DNA from: Pseudomonas sp. Root71
GTDB lineage: Bacteria; Pseudomonadota; Gammaproteobacteria; Pseudomonadales; Pseudomonadaceae
Assembly: GCF_001429045.1 (NCBI RefSeq)
Contig: NZ_LMHY01000028.1
Location: forward strand, 171,996 to 235,995
Length of the DNA stretch: 64,000 nucleotides
Direction of reading: 5' to 3'
The translations under genes were made by a program, and so were the position numbers. Positions within the stretch are counted from its first letter, which is position 1. Each line of letters starts with the position of its first letter. The notes beneath the pieces are model-generated. The model searched no databases, was not told where the DNA came from, and saw only the letters and a list, made by a program, of their open reading frames with translations. Shown piece by piece: positions 9,176-17,024 of this stretch.

Positions 9176-9793
9176 ATGGTCGACGGCTATCAGGCGGCCA
9201 GTGCGTTCCTGGCGGCCATCGATGATGACTGGCGCCGCCACATCGACGCCATCGGCCCGTGCCTGCACCAGCCGCATGCGGCACATGATCCGTATGAGTC
9301 GCTGGTGCGGGCGATTGCCTATCAGCAACTGCATGCCAAGGCTGGGGATGCGATTGTCGGCCGGTTGCTGGCGCTGTTCGGTTCGGGTTCGTTTCCCAGG
9401 CCGGAACAGATCATCGCCACGGATTTCGACCGACTGCGCAGTTGCGGGTTTTCCGCGAGCAAGATCGCGACTATCCAGGGCATCGCACAGGCGTCGCTGG
9501 ACGGCGTGGTGCCGGATTACGCCACGGCGCTGGCCATGGACGATGAAGCGCTAATCGAGCGCTTGATCACCCTGCGCGGCGTGGGTCGCTGGACCGTGGA
9601 GATGCTGCTGATCTACAGCCTGGAGCGGCCGGATATCCTGCCGGCCGATGATTTTGGTGTGCGCGAGGGTTATCGACGACTCAAGGGCCTGGAGATGCAG
9701 CCGACGCGCAAGCAGATGATCGAGATCGGGTTGGCGTGGAGTCCCTACCGGACGGTGGCCTCCTGGTATTTGTGGCGGGTGCCCAACCGTTAG
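9176..9793 (+). CDS. DNA-3-methyladenine glycosylase II (AlkA-like, HhH-GPD)
   Basis: This 205-residue protein has a helix-hairpin-helix ending in LRGVGRWTVEMLL, followed by the catalytic aspartate region ILPADDFGVREGY. That is the HhH-GPD signature of AlkA-type glycosylases, which excise alkylated bases. It lacks the N-terminal domain of E. coli AlkA (282 residues), so it is of the short form. It starts 4 bp after the stop of the PEP-mutase-like gene and probably depends on coupled translation. With ada upstream, a role in alkylation repair is well supported. Confidence 0.9.
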   Translation: MVDGYQAASAFLAAIDDDWRRHIDAIGPCLHQPHAAHDPYESLVRAIAYQQLHAKAGDAIVGRLLALFGSGSFPRPEQIIATDFDRLRSCGFSASKIATIQGIAQASLDGVVPDYATALAMDDEALIERLITLRGVGRWTVEMLLIYSLERPDILPADDFGVREGYRRLKGLEMQPTRKQMIEIGLAWSPYRTVASWYLWRVPNR

Positions 9794-9807
9794 ACCACAT
9801 CGCGGTC

Positions 9808-9897
9808 CCTGTAGGAGCTGCCGAAGGCTGCGATCTTTTGATCTTGATCCTGAAAAACAAAATCAAAAGATCGCAGCCTTCGGCAGCTCCTACAGGG
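9808..9897. repeat. Type-A REP doublet (inverted pair)
   Basis: Two copies of CCTGTAGGAGCTGCCGAAGG...GATCTTTTGAT face each other around a short AT-rich centre. The pair lies between the convergent glycosylase and binding-protein genes, where the hairpin could act as a transcription end or mRNA stabiliser. Confidence 0.9.
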
Positions 9898-9909
9898 GTC
9901 GGCTTGACC

Positions 9910-11007
9910 TCACAACCCCGACTTCAACCGACTGAACGCCCGGATCAACGCCCGGTTGAACGCCTTGCCATTGTCATTCTTGCTGTACAGCGAAGCCCTG
10001 ACCGCCGCCGGCGGATACGTCCCCGGATCGTTGCGAATCGCCGGGTCGACCAGGGCGTCCGCCGCCGTGATCGCATTGGCGTAATGGATAGTGTCGGTGA
10101 TCGGCGCGATCACTTGCGGGATCATCAGGTAGTCCATCAATGCCAGGCCGGCCTTCGGGTGCGGCGCATCCTTGGGAATGACCATGGCATCGAACCAGAT
10201 CAACGTGCCCTCCTTCGGAATGCGGTACTTGAGCGAATACGGCTTGCCCGCCGCCTCGGCCTGGCCCGCCGCGATGGCCACGTTGCCGTTCCACGACATC
10301 GCCACGCAGGTGTTGCCGTTGGCCAGGTCGCTGATGTTCAGGTCGTTGTCGAAATAGCGAATGTACGGCCGAATCTTCGCCAGTTGCTGCTCGGCCAGCT
10401 TCAGGTCATCGAGGTTCTGGCGGTTGATGTCCAGGCCCATGTACTTCATGACCGCCGCAAACACTTCGTTGGGATCGTTGAGCAGGCTGACCCCGCAATC
10501 GGCGAATTTCGACACCACGGCCGGGTCGAACAGCATCGCCCAACTGTCGGTCGGCGCGTCGGGCAGCCGCTGTTTGACCGCCTGCTCCTGATAACCCACG
10601 CCCGTGGTGCCCCAGGCGTAGATCCCGGCATGGCGGTTGCCCGGATCGAACACCGCCATGTGCTGGCGGAACTCCTCGCCGACCCCGGCGAAATGCGGCA
10701 GTTGCTGCTTGTCGACCGGCTGCACCGCGCCACTCTCGATGGCCCGGGACAGATGCTGCCCCGCCGTCAGCACCAGGTCGTAGCCACTACGACCGGTCAG
10801 CAGCTTGGTCTCGACGGTTTCCAGGGAGTCGAAGTGGTCGACCACCACATGGATGCCGGTTTTCGCTTCAAAATTCTTCAAGGTGTCCGGGGCCAGGTAC
10901 TCGCCCCAGATGTACAGGTTGACCACCGGTTTGGCGGTGTCGGCGGCCTGCACACACAGGGGTGCAAGCACCAGCAGTATTGCTTGAGTCAGTTTGTGCA
11001 GGCCCAC
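9910..11007 (-). CDS. Periplasmic polyamine-binding protein (PotF/SpuD-like)
   Basis: This 365-residue extracellular solute-binding protein has a signal peptide (LHKLTQAILLVLAPLCVQAAD). The mature start VVNLYIWGEYLAPDTLKNFE closely resembles PotF/SpuD, and the polyamine-site landmarks (DLVLTAGQHLSRAI, SWNGNVAIAAGQAE) are present. GTG 11007 is chosen because AAAGGAG precedes it by 7 bases; a second GTG at 11013 is too close to that site. It overlaps the aguA stop (11010-11012), which points to coupled translation. It should bind agmatine or putrescine for uptake. No ABC permease genes are next to it, so it must share a transporter encoded elsewhere or act as a sensor. Confidence 0.88.
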   Translation of the reverse strand: MGLHKLTQAILLVLAPLCVQAADTAKPVVNLYIWGEYLAPDTLKNFEAKTGIHVVVDHFDSLETVETKLLTGRSGYDLVLTAGQHLSRAIESGAVQPVDKQQLPHFAGVGEEFRQHMAVFDPGNRHAGIYAWGTTGVGYQEQAVKQRLPDAPTDSWAMLFDPAVVSKFADCGVSLLNDPNEVFAAVMKYMGLDINRQNLDDLKLAEQQLAKIRPYIRYFDNDLNISDLANGNTCVAMSWNGNVAIAAGQAEAAGKPYSLKYRIPKEGTLIWFDAMVIPKDAPHPKAGLALMDYLMIPQVIAPITDTIHYANAITAADALVDPAIRNDPGTYPPAAVRASLYSKNDNGKAFNRALIRAFSRLKSGL

Positions 11008-11009
11008 GG

Positions 11010-12134
11010 TCACGCTCCTTTCTTGTTGGAGTGGGGGGCGGCGTACTGCGGCATGGTGATGCACGCGACGTTGCCGCCACCGAGAAGGATTTCCCGGGAG
11101 TTTTCGATGCCGACGATGCTGTGTTTCGGGAACAGCTCGGCCAGGGTCGCCAGCGCCACCTTGTCGTTGCGATCACCGAACAGCGGCACCACGATCGAAC
11201 TGTTGCCGGCGTAGTAGTTGATGTACGACGCGCAGATCTTCGTCCCGGCCTGGCGGGTATGGGTGCTGTCCTGCTGGTCCAGGCCTTCGGCTTCTTCGGC
11301 GGTCCACTCCAGCACATCCGGCTGCGGCAGCTTGTGCACGATCAATTCGCGGCCGCGACTGTCGCGGGTGCTGCGCAGGATGTCGTAGGCCTCCTGATAG
11401 ATTTCCCACTGCGGGTCGTCGCGGTTGTCGGTCCATTGCAGCACCACTTCACCGGGGCGCACGAAGCACGCGAGGTCGTCGACATGGCCGTCGGTTTCGT
11501 CGAACTTGCAGCCCCGTGGCAGCCAGATCACCTGCTCGGCGCCGAGGTAATCAGTCAGGCGACGGGTGACTTCGTCCTTGCCCAGGTGCTGGTTGCGATT
11601 ACGGTTGAGCAGGCATTGTTCGGTGGTCAGGATGCTGCCCTGGCCGTCGCTCTGGATACCCCCAAGTTCGGCGATCAACGGCGCACGATAGCGGTCGAAG
11701 CGTTCGATTTCGAGGATCTTGCCGGCGATCTGGTCGTCCTTGTCCCACGGGTAGTACAGGCCGCCATCGAGGCCGCCATAGGCGTTGAATTCGAAGTCGA
11801 CGCCGCGCACTTCGCCGCTCTGGTCATTGACCACGAAGCACGGGCCGCTGTCGCGGAACCAGGTGTCGTTGCAGGTCATTTCCACCACGCGCACTTGCGA
11901 CGGCAGCTGGCGACGCGCAGTGGCGAACTGTGCCGCCGAGGCGCACACGGTGACCGGTTCGCTCATGGAAATGGCGGTGACGATCTGCACCCAGACTTTC
12001 TGCGCAGGCTTGGCCCCGTTGCGCCAGACGTCGGTGCGCTCCGGCCAGCCGAGCCAGCAACCGGACTTGGTTTCGAATTCGCCGGGCAGACGGAAACCGT
12101 CCTGTTTGGGAGTGGTGTCGAGCAAGCGGGCCAT
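11010..12134 (-). CDS. aguA: Agmatine deiminase
   Basis: This 374-residue member of the peptidyl-arginine-deiminase fold hydrolyses agmatine to N-carbamoylputrescine and ammonia. Recognisable parts are the N terminus GFRLPGEFETKSGCWLGWPE, the substrate-site stretch CNDTWFRDSGPCFV, and the catalytic cysteine near the end in LGGGNVACITMPQY. ATG 12134 follows GAGG at good spacing; the frame extends only to a TTG six bases upstream. The usual next enzyme, N-carbamoylputrescine amidohydrolase (aguB), is not adjacent: a polyamine-binding protein gene overlaps the 3' end instead. A LysR gene lies upstream on the same strand. Confidence 0.93.
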   Translation of the reverse strand: MARLLDTTPKQDGFRLPGEFETKSGCWLGWPERTDVWRNGAKPAQKVWVQIVTAISMSEPVTVCASAAQFATARRQLPSQVRVVEMTCNDTWFRDSGPCFVVNDQSGEVRGVDFEFNAYGGLDGGLYYPWDKDDQIAGKILEIERFDRYRAPLIAELGGIQSDGQGSILTTEQCLLNRNRNQHLGKDEVTRRLTDYLGAEQVIWLPRGCKFDETDGHVDDLACFVRPGEVVLQWTDNRDDPQWEIYQEAYDILRSTRDSRGRELIVHKLPQPDVLEWTAEEAEGLDQQDSTHTRQAGTKICASYINYYAGNSSIVVPLFGDRNDKVALATLAELFPKHSIVGIENSREILLGGGNVACITMPQYAAPHSNKKGA

Positions 12135-12234
12135 GGTCAAACCTCTTCAACGGGGATTGGAATGACCACAGGCTAAGGGCGTTGGCGACTGGCTCGCCAA
12201 CGATGATTATTTCGGAATACTTGAATCTAACTCA

Positions 12235-13149
12235 TCAATCGAGCAACTGATCGTTGAACCACTCCAGCATCTGCGCCACCGCCGGGCGCTCCAGCCGCAG
12301 CCGCTCGCACACCAGTGCGTATTGCCCCAGCGCAGTCATGCTCGACGTAAACGGCCGTACCAGCCGCCCACTGAGCAAATCTTCCTGGGCTGTGAGGTTG
12401 TCGCCCATGGCCACGCCCTGCCCTTGGGCCGCGGCCTCCAGTGCCAGCCCGGCGTGGGCGAAATACAGTTGCCGGTCGGGGCGCTGGTCACCGGCATGGC
12501 TGGTGAGCCACGCGGTCCAGGTCTTGCCGTCCTGGTCGTCGTGCAGCAGACAGTGGCGAGCCAGGTCCTTCGGGGTTTTCAACGTGCCCTGGTTGAACAG
12601 GCCGGGACTGCACACCGGGAAGAACTGCAACGCCGGCAGTGGCCGGACGAAATACGCGGTGCTGTCCACCGGGCCGGTGCCGTAGGTGATCGCCAGGTCG
12701 ATGTCTTCCCCCGGCGCCGTGGCATCGATCGGCTGCTCGTACAGATGCAAGGTGATATGCGGGTAACGCGCGTAGAAATCCGTGAGCCGACTCATCAGCC
12801 ACTTTTGCGCCAGCTCGGCGGTCACCGCCAGCCGCAACACCGCCAGGGATGACGGATCTCGCAGCTCGTCGCAGGCATCGCCGATCAGCTCGAAGGCCTG
12901 CTGCAAGCTCTGCATCAGGCGCCCGGCGGCCAGGGTCGGGCGAATCTGCCGGCCCTCACGCACGAACAGCGACACGCCGAGCTGCTCTTCGAGCTGGCGA
13001 ATCTGGTGGCTGACCGCGCTGTCGGTGACACACAGCTCGGCCGCCGCCCGGCCGAAATGGGCATGGCGAGCGGCGCATTCGAAGGTTCGCAGGGCTGCCA
13101 GGGAGGGTAGTCGTCGCATCAGGTCGTGTCCCGGTTTCGAGGGGGACAT
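12235..13149 (-). CDS. LysR-family regulator (GcvA-like)
   Basis: This 304-residue protein has an N-terminal winged helix (LAALRTFECAARHAHFGRAAAELCVTDS..., HQIRQLEEQLGVSLFVREG) and a periplasmic-binding-like effector domain. The N terminus MRRLPSLAALRTFE resembles GcvA-type LysR proteins. ATG 13149 is used; ATG 13119 is possible. It lies 100 bp upstream of aguA in the same direction and may control the agmatine genes. This differs from P. aeruginosa, where a TetR protein (AguR) does that job. The effector is unknown. Confidence 0.87.
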   Translation of the reverse strand: MSPSKPGHDLMRRLPSLAALRTFECAARHAHFGRAAAELCVTDSAVSHQIRQLEEQLGVSLFVREGRQIRPTLAAGRLMQSLQQAFELIGDACDELRDPSSLAVLRLAVTAELAQKWLMSRLTDFYARYPHITLHLYEQPIDATAPGEDIDLAITYGTGPVDSTAYFVRPLPALQFFPVCSPGLFNQGTLKTPKDLARHCLLHDDQDGKTWTAWLTSHAGDQRPDRQLYFAHAGLALEAAAQGQGVAMGDNLTAQEDLLSGRLVRPFTSSMTALGQYALVCERLRLERPAVAQMLEWFNDQLLD

Positions 13150-13195
13150 GCTGACTTGGCCTTTGGTGGGCGTCCAGTGGGACCGCGTTATCGTT

Positions 13196-13289
13196 CATCG
13201 CAGGCAAGCCAGCTCCCACAGGTTTTGCGGTCGAACATAGAGATTGTGTTCACCACCACTCACTGTAGAAGCGAGCCTGCTCGCGATGA
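13196..13289. repeat. Type-B REP doublet, somewhat degenerate
   Basis: ATCGCAGGCAAGCCAGCTCC (left) and GAAGCGAGCCTGCTCGCGAT (right) form an imperfect inverted pair in the 246-bp gap between the divergent LysR and thioesterase genes. No other gene is visible in that gap. Confidence 0.75.
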
Positions 13290-13395
13290 GGCCAGCCCAT
13301 TCACCACCAACCAACCAGCCCATCACCTTCCCTTATGGACCATGACATCCACCCGCACCCGGCGCATGTTGATGCTTCAACCGGAGGGATTCGCC

Positions 13396-13794
13396 ATGCT
13401 CAACACACTCAAACAGATCAACGCAACCTCGGCCTTCAACCGCTGGGCCGGCTTCGAAGTCACCCGCGCCGAAAGCGGCGAAGTCGAACTCACCATGGCT
13501 TTTCGCAAGACTGACATGGCGCAATACGCCGGTTTCCTGCATGCCGGCCTGATTGGCGCGATGCTCGACACAGCCTGTGGCTTCGCGGCTGGAACCGTGG
13601 CAGGCAACGTGCTGGCCTCGCACTTTTCAGTCAACTGCCTGGCGCCTGCGATCGGTGAAGTGTTCATCGCCCGGGGCCGGGTGGTGAAGGCTGGCAAGAA
13701 GCAGGTGTTCGCCCGCGCCGAGTTGTTCGCGCAAACCGGTGATCAACTGAAACTGGTGGCGACCGGCGACGCGATTCTGGTGCCGGTCGAGTAG
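13396..13794 (+). CDS. PaaI-type hotdog-fold thioesterase
   Basis: This 132-residue protein starts at ATG 13396 behind GGAGGG; the longer open frame has no site. It has the hotdog-fold pattern of PaaI-like acyl-CoA thioesterases. GFLHAGLIGAMLDTACGFAA supplies the conserved H-x-G...D/T region, and a second half with LASHFSVNCLAPAIGEVFIA follows. It should hydrolyse an acyl- or aryl-CoA ester, but the substrate cannot be read. It stands alone between LysR and a GFA-family gene. Confidence 0.87.
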   Translation: MLNTLKQINATSAFNRWAGFEVTRAESGEVELTMAFRKTDMAQYAGFLHAGLIGAMLDTACGFAAGTVAGNVLASHFSVNCLAPAIGEVFIARGRVVKAGKKQVFARAELFAQTGDQLKLVATGDAILVPVE

Positions 13795-13845
13795 CCCTGA
13801 CGGTCTAGGCTGTCCGGGGTACGTTCAAGACAGCCGGAGGCTCCC

Positions 13846-14337
13846 ATGCAACTCGAAGGTTCCTGCCATTGCGGCGCGGTGTCGTTCAGTTTGACCTGCG
13901 CCCACCCCTACCCTTACCAGCGTTGCTACTGCTCGATCTGCCGCAAGACCCAGGGCGGTGGCGGCTATGCGATCAACCTCGGTGGCGATGCCGCGAGCCT
14001 CAAGGTTCGCGGGCGCAAGCACATCGCGATTTACCATGCGCGACTCAAGGAAGACGGCGACAAACGCGCCCACAGCAGCACCGCCGAGCGGCATTTCTGC
14101 TCGGTCTGCGGCTCGGGTCTGTGGTTGTTCAGCCCGGAGTGGCCAGAGTTGATCCACCCGTTCGCCTCGGCCATCGACACCCCGCTACCGGTGCCGCCGG
14201 AGCACACGCACCTGATGCTGGGTTCGAAGGCAACGTGGGTGGAAGTCGAGGCGCAACCCGGGGATAAACAGTTCGATGTGTACCCCGAAGAGTCCATCGC
14301 GCAATGGCATGAACGGCTGGGTTTGAGCCGTTCATGA
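13846..14337 (+). CDS. GFA/CENP-V family zinc-binding protein
   Basis: This 163-residue protein carries the family cysteine set: GSCHCGAVSF, then CYCSICRKTQGGGG, then HFCSVCGSGLW. These bind zinc in glutathione-dependent formaldehyde-activating enzyme (GFA) family members. True activity of most members is unproven, so a formaldehyde role should not be assumed. The gene is preceded by CGGAGG before ATG 13846 and stands alone, convergent with miaE. Confidence 0.87.
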   Translation: MQLEGSCHCGAVSFSLTCAHPYPYQRCYCSICRKTQGGGGYAINLGGDAASLKVRGRKHIAIYHARLKEDGDKRAHSSTAERHFCSVCGSGLWLFSPEWPELIHPFASAIDTPLPVPPEHTHLMLGSKATWVEVEAQPGDKQFDVYPEESIAQWHERLGLSRS

Positions 14338-14352
14338 CTGGGTGGTGCAGGA

Positions 14353-14958
14353 TTACGCCGCCGGCACACCACTATGAAAACGGAATTCCACGTCCGGCGA
14401 CTCGATCAGTTCCTGCTCGGCGGCGCGGACCCTGTCGATCACCTGGGCGATGTCCTTGGCGTCTCCATATTGATAAGCCAGCTTCAGGTAACCCTGGAAA
14501 TGCCTGGCTTCGCTCTTGAGCAAGCCGAAATAGAACTTGCCCAGTTCTTCGTCCAGATGCGGCACCAGCGCTTCGAAACGCTCACAACTGCGGGCCTCGA
14601 TGAACGCGCCCACCACCAATGTGTCAACCAGCTTCACCGGCTCGTGACTGCGTACCACCTTGCGCAGCCCCGACGCGTAACGCCCGGCGGACAGCTGGCG
14701 CAGTTCGATCTTGCGCCGTTTCATCAGGCGCATGACCTGTTCGTGGTGCACCAGCTCTTCCCGGGCCAGGCGCGACATCATGTTGATCAGATCGACGTGA
14801 GAGTGATACTTGGCGATCAGGCTCAACGCGGTGCTCGCGGCCTTGAATTCGCAGTTCTTGTGGTCGATCAGCAGGGTTTCCTGATCGGCCAGCGCGGCCT
14901 GGATCCAGCCGTCGGGGGTGCGGCAGCCAAGGAACTCGTGAATTTCGGGAAGGATCAT
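14353..14958 (-). CDS. miaE: tRNA 2-methylthio-N6-isopentenyladenosine hydroxylase MiaE
   Basis: This 201-residue non-haem di-iron protein should hydroxylate ms2i6A37 in tRNA. The di-iron helices show as NCEFKAAST, REELVHHEQVM (E-x-x-H), FIEARSCERF and SEARHFQGYLKLA (E-x-x-H), matching MiaE. ATG 14958 is chosen; a GTG nine bases further upstream is possible, and neither has a strong ribosome site. The reaction needs oxygen. Its neighbour, divergently oriented, is a stress protein behind an Anr box. Confidence 0.92.
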   Translation of the reverse strand: MILPEIHEFLGCRTPDGWIQAALADQETLLIDHKNCEFKAASTALSLIAKYHSHVDLINMMSRLAREELVHHEQVMRLMKRRKIELRQLSAGRYASGLRKVVRSHEPVKLVDTLVVGAFIEARSCERFEALVPHLDEELGKFYFGLLKSEARHFQGYLKLAYQYGDAKDIAQVIDRVRAAEQELIESPDVEFRFHSGVPAA

Positions 14959-15036
14959 GGGGCTCACGGAAAAATAGGTTCAAAACGAAGGGCGCCGATT
15001 ATACCGGCCTGCCCGCAGACCACCAGTCGCCAACCG

Positions 15037-15079
15037 TTGATATGCATCAAGTCCCCGAATCGCAGACAGCAACTATAGT
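15037..15079 (+). promoter_or_regulatory. Anr/FNR box and -10 element of the universal stress protein gene
   Basis: TTGATATGCATCAA (15037-15050) is a perfect TTGAT-N4-ATCAA site. A good -10, TATAGT (15074-15079), follows. A start near 15085 puts the box centre at about -41.5, the class II activator position for FNR-type regulators. The gene begins at 15121. This predicts induction at low oxygen by Anr. Confidence 0.85.
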
Positions 15080-15120
15080 TGTGCAACGCCGTGCTTTTTT
15101 ATTTTCAGGAGATCCCGCAC

Positions 15121-15984
15121 ATGCAAGCCATTCGCAGCATTCTGGTGGTCATCGAACCCGAGCACTCGGAAAGCCTGGCGCTCAAACGGGCCAAACTGAT
15201 TGCCAGCGTGACCCAGGCACAGTTGCATCTGCTGGTGTGCGACCGCAAGCATGATCACAGTGGCATGCTGGGTGTGCTCAAGGCCGCATTAACGGAGGAC
15301 GGCTACGTCGTCACCACCGAGCAGGCCTGGAACGAGAGCCTGCACGAAACCATCATTGATGTGCAGCAAGCCGAAGGCTGCGGTCTGGTGGTCAAGCAGC
15401 ACTTCCCCGACAGCCCGTTGAAAAAAGCCCTGCTGACCCCAGAGGACTGGAAACTGTTGCGGTCCTGCCCGACTCCGGTGCTGCTGGTGAAAACCGCCGG
15501 TTCATGGAAAGACAAAGTGATTCTGGCAGCCGTCGACGTCGGCAACACCGATCTCGAACACCGCCACTTGCACGACACCATCATTGATCATGGCTATGAC
15601 ATCGCCACCCTGGCCAAGGCCCACTTGCACGTGATCAGCGCCCACCCGTCGCCCATGCTGTCGGCGGCCGACCCGACGTTTCAACTCAGCGAAACCATCC
15701 AGGCGCGCTATCGCGAACAGTGCAAGGCGTTCCAGGCGGAATTCGACATCGACGATGATCACCTGCACATCGAGGAAGGCCCGGCGGACGTGTTGATTCC
15801 GTTCATGGTGCACAAGCTGCAGGCGGCGGTGACAGTGATCGGTACCGTGGCACGTAGCGGGTTATCAGGGGCACTGATCGGCAATACGGCGGAAGTGGTG
15901 CTCGATTCGGTCGAGAGCGACGTGCTGGTGCTCAAGCCGATGGAAGTGGCGGATCATCTTGAGGAGATTACCGACAAGCATTGA
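15121..15984 (+). CDS. Tandem universal stress protein (UspE-like)
   Basis: This 287-residue soluble protein is made of two Usp domains. The first starts at IRSILVVIEPEHSESLALKRA and the second at KDKVILAAVDVGN. The second ends with VIGTVARSGLSGALIGNTAE, the G-2x-G-9x-G(S/T)-type ATP-binding stretch of Usp proteins. ATG 15121 follows CAGGAG. The perfect Anr box upstream links it to oxygen limitation, as known for several Pseudomonas Usp genes. Its molecular function is unknown; such proteins help survival under anaerobic energy stress. Confidence 0.9.
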   Translation: MQAIRSILVVIEPEHSESLALKRAKLIASVTQAQLHLLVCDRKHDHSGMLGVLKAALTEDGYVVTTEQAWNESLHETIIDVQQAEGCGLVVKQHFPDSPLKKALLTPEDWKLLRSCPTPVLLVKTAGSWKDKVILAAVDVGNTDLEHRHLHDTIIDHGYDIATLAKAHLHVISAHPSPMLSAADPTFQLSETIQARYREQCKAFQAEFDIDDDHLHIEEGPADVLIPFMVHKLQAAVTVIGTVARSGLSGALIGNTAEVVLDSVESDVLVLKPMEVADHLEEITDKH

Positions 15985-16008
15985 GATCTTTGCTGTTTGG
16001 CCGGACGC

Positions 16009-16085
16009 CATCGCGAGCAAGCTCGCTCCCACAGAGGATTTGTGAACGATACAGATCCCCTGTGGGAGCGAGCTTGCTCGCGATG
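16009..16085. repeat. Type-B REP doublet
   Basis: CATCGCGAGCAAGCTCGCTC and GTGGGAGCGAGCTTGCTCGC form a near-perfect inverted pair between the convergent stress-protein and DUF1289 genes. Confidence 0.92.
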
Positions 16086-16095
16086 CTTTTAAGGG

Positions 16096-16566
16096 CTACC
16101 CACCAAAGGCATCTTTCAGGAACCCCGGCGCAATGTAGCGCTGGTAATGGGCTTCGGAGAGCAGGAAAAATTCCCGATCAATGGCGTCGCGCAATTCCGG
16201 CAGGTTCCACTCCCGAAACTCCGGCAGCAGCACCATCCCGTAGGCTTCCAGGTTGTTGATCACCCGCGCGCCTCGCGCAATCAACTGATAGGCCCAGCAA
16301 TATTCCGACTGATGGGGCACGAAGCGGATCTTGCGTTGCTCCAGCTGCATTCTGAGCAGCGCCGGATCGAAAATTTCCACCTTGGCGGCCATCACCTGGG
16401 ACAGCAACTGCTCAAGACGCAGCCATACCGCGCGCTTTTCTTCCTCGTTGTAACCGTTCCAGTGGATCACTTCGTGGTGGAAACGCTTGCAGCCACGGCA
16501 CACCAGGTCACCGTAAACGGTGGAGCAGAGGCCGACGCAGGGGGTCTTGATGGTCTGATTGGGCAT
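16096..16566 (-). CDS. DUF1289 domain-containing protein
   Basis: This 156-residue protein begins with a cysteine cluster (TPCVGLCSTVYGDLVCRGC, residues 7-25 or so) and the stretch HWNGYNEEEKRAVWLRLEQ, typical of DUF1289 proteins. The rest is helical and charged. The cysteines suggest a metal or iron-sulphur site, but no function is known. ATG 16566 is the best family start; an in-frame ATG at 16605 would add 13 residues. It is divergent from acnB across a 458-bp gap. Confidence 0.8.
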   Translation of the reverse strand: MPNQTIKTPCVGLCSTVYGDLVCRGCKRFHHEVIHWNGYNEEEKRAVWLRLEQLLSQVMAAKVEIFDPALLRMQLEQRKIRFVPHQSEYCWAYQLIARGARVINNLEAYGMVLLPEFREWNLPELRDAIDREFFLLSEAHYQRYIAPGFLKDAFGG

Positions 16567-16727
16567 AGATAGGCAAAAACGCGAGAAAGCAGAACAGGCC
16601 CGCATGTTAGCCCTTTGTCGGCCATTGATCACCCCTCAAAGTTCAGGGCCCATGGAGAATCGGGCTCTGCTGAGCGCCTCCACCAAAGTCCAATAAACAC
16701 TGACTTACCTTTAATTTTTTTTTGCCG

Positions 16728-17024
16728 TAGAATCAGCCTGCCTTTTTAGGCGCCAATGTCCGTTAGAAGCTGTTTTCAAAGCGTCACGAGCACAGTCGTT
16801 CCTTCAGAGCGGTGTTGGCGAGGGGTTTTTCCAGCGGGGAAAAGCCCAACGCCAACCCTCATCAGCTCCCGTTCTGCAGGCGTAAAACTTTGAAAGCAGC
16901 TTCTGTAAGGAATTGCCGGTAATTCTGGCTAAGTGGCTCACAACGCCATGCAGCGCATGAGTACGGCAATTTCGGGATGAGCGTCCCGGACACCCATTTG
17001 GGACCACTGATGAGGGTAATAACT
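16728..17024 (+). promoter_or_regulatory. acnB upstream region: candidate -10 and long folded leader
   Basis: The 458-bp gap 16567-17024 contains a candidate -10, TAGAAT (16728-16733), with only a weak -35. After it comes a nested inverted repeat: outer arms 16765-16781 and 16888-16904 pair over 17 bases with one G-U, enclosing an inner hairpin 16814-16856 (GTTGGCG...CGCCAAC with a long imperfect stem). Further on, GAATT/AATTC (16910-16925) can pair, and so can AATTGCCG (16911-16918) with CGGCAATT (16964 on). GTCCC/GGGAC (16983-17004) lies just before GAGGG. This could be a cis-acting RNA leader or a MITE-like insertion. Confidence 0.5.
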
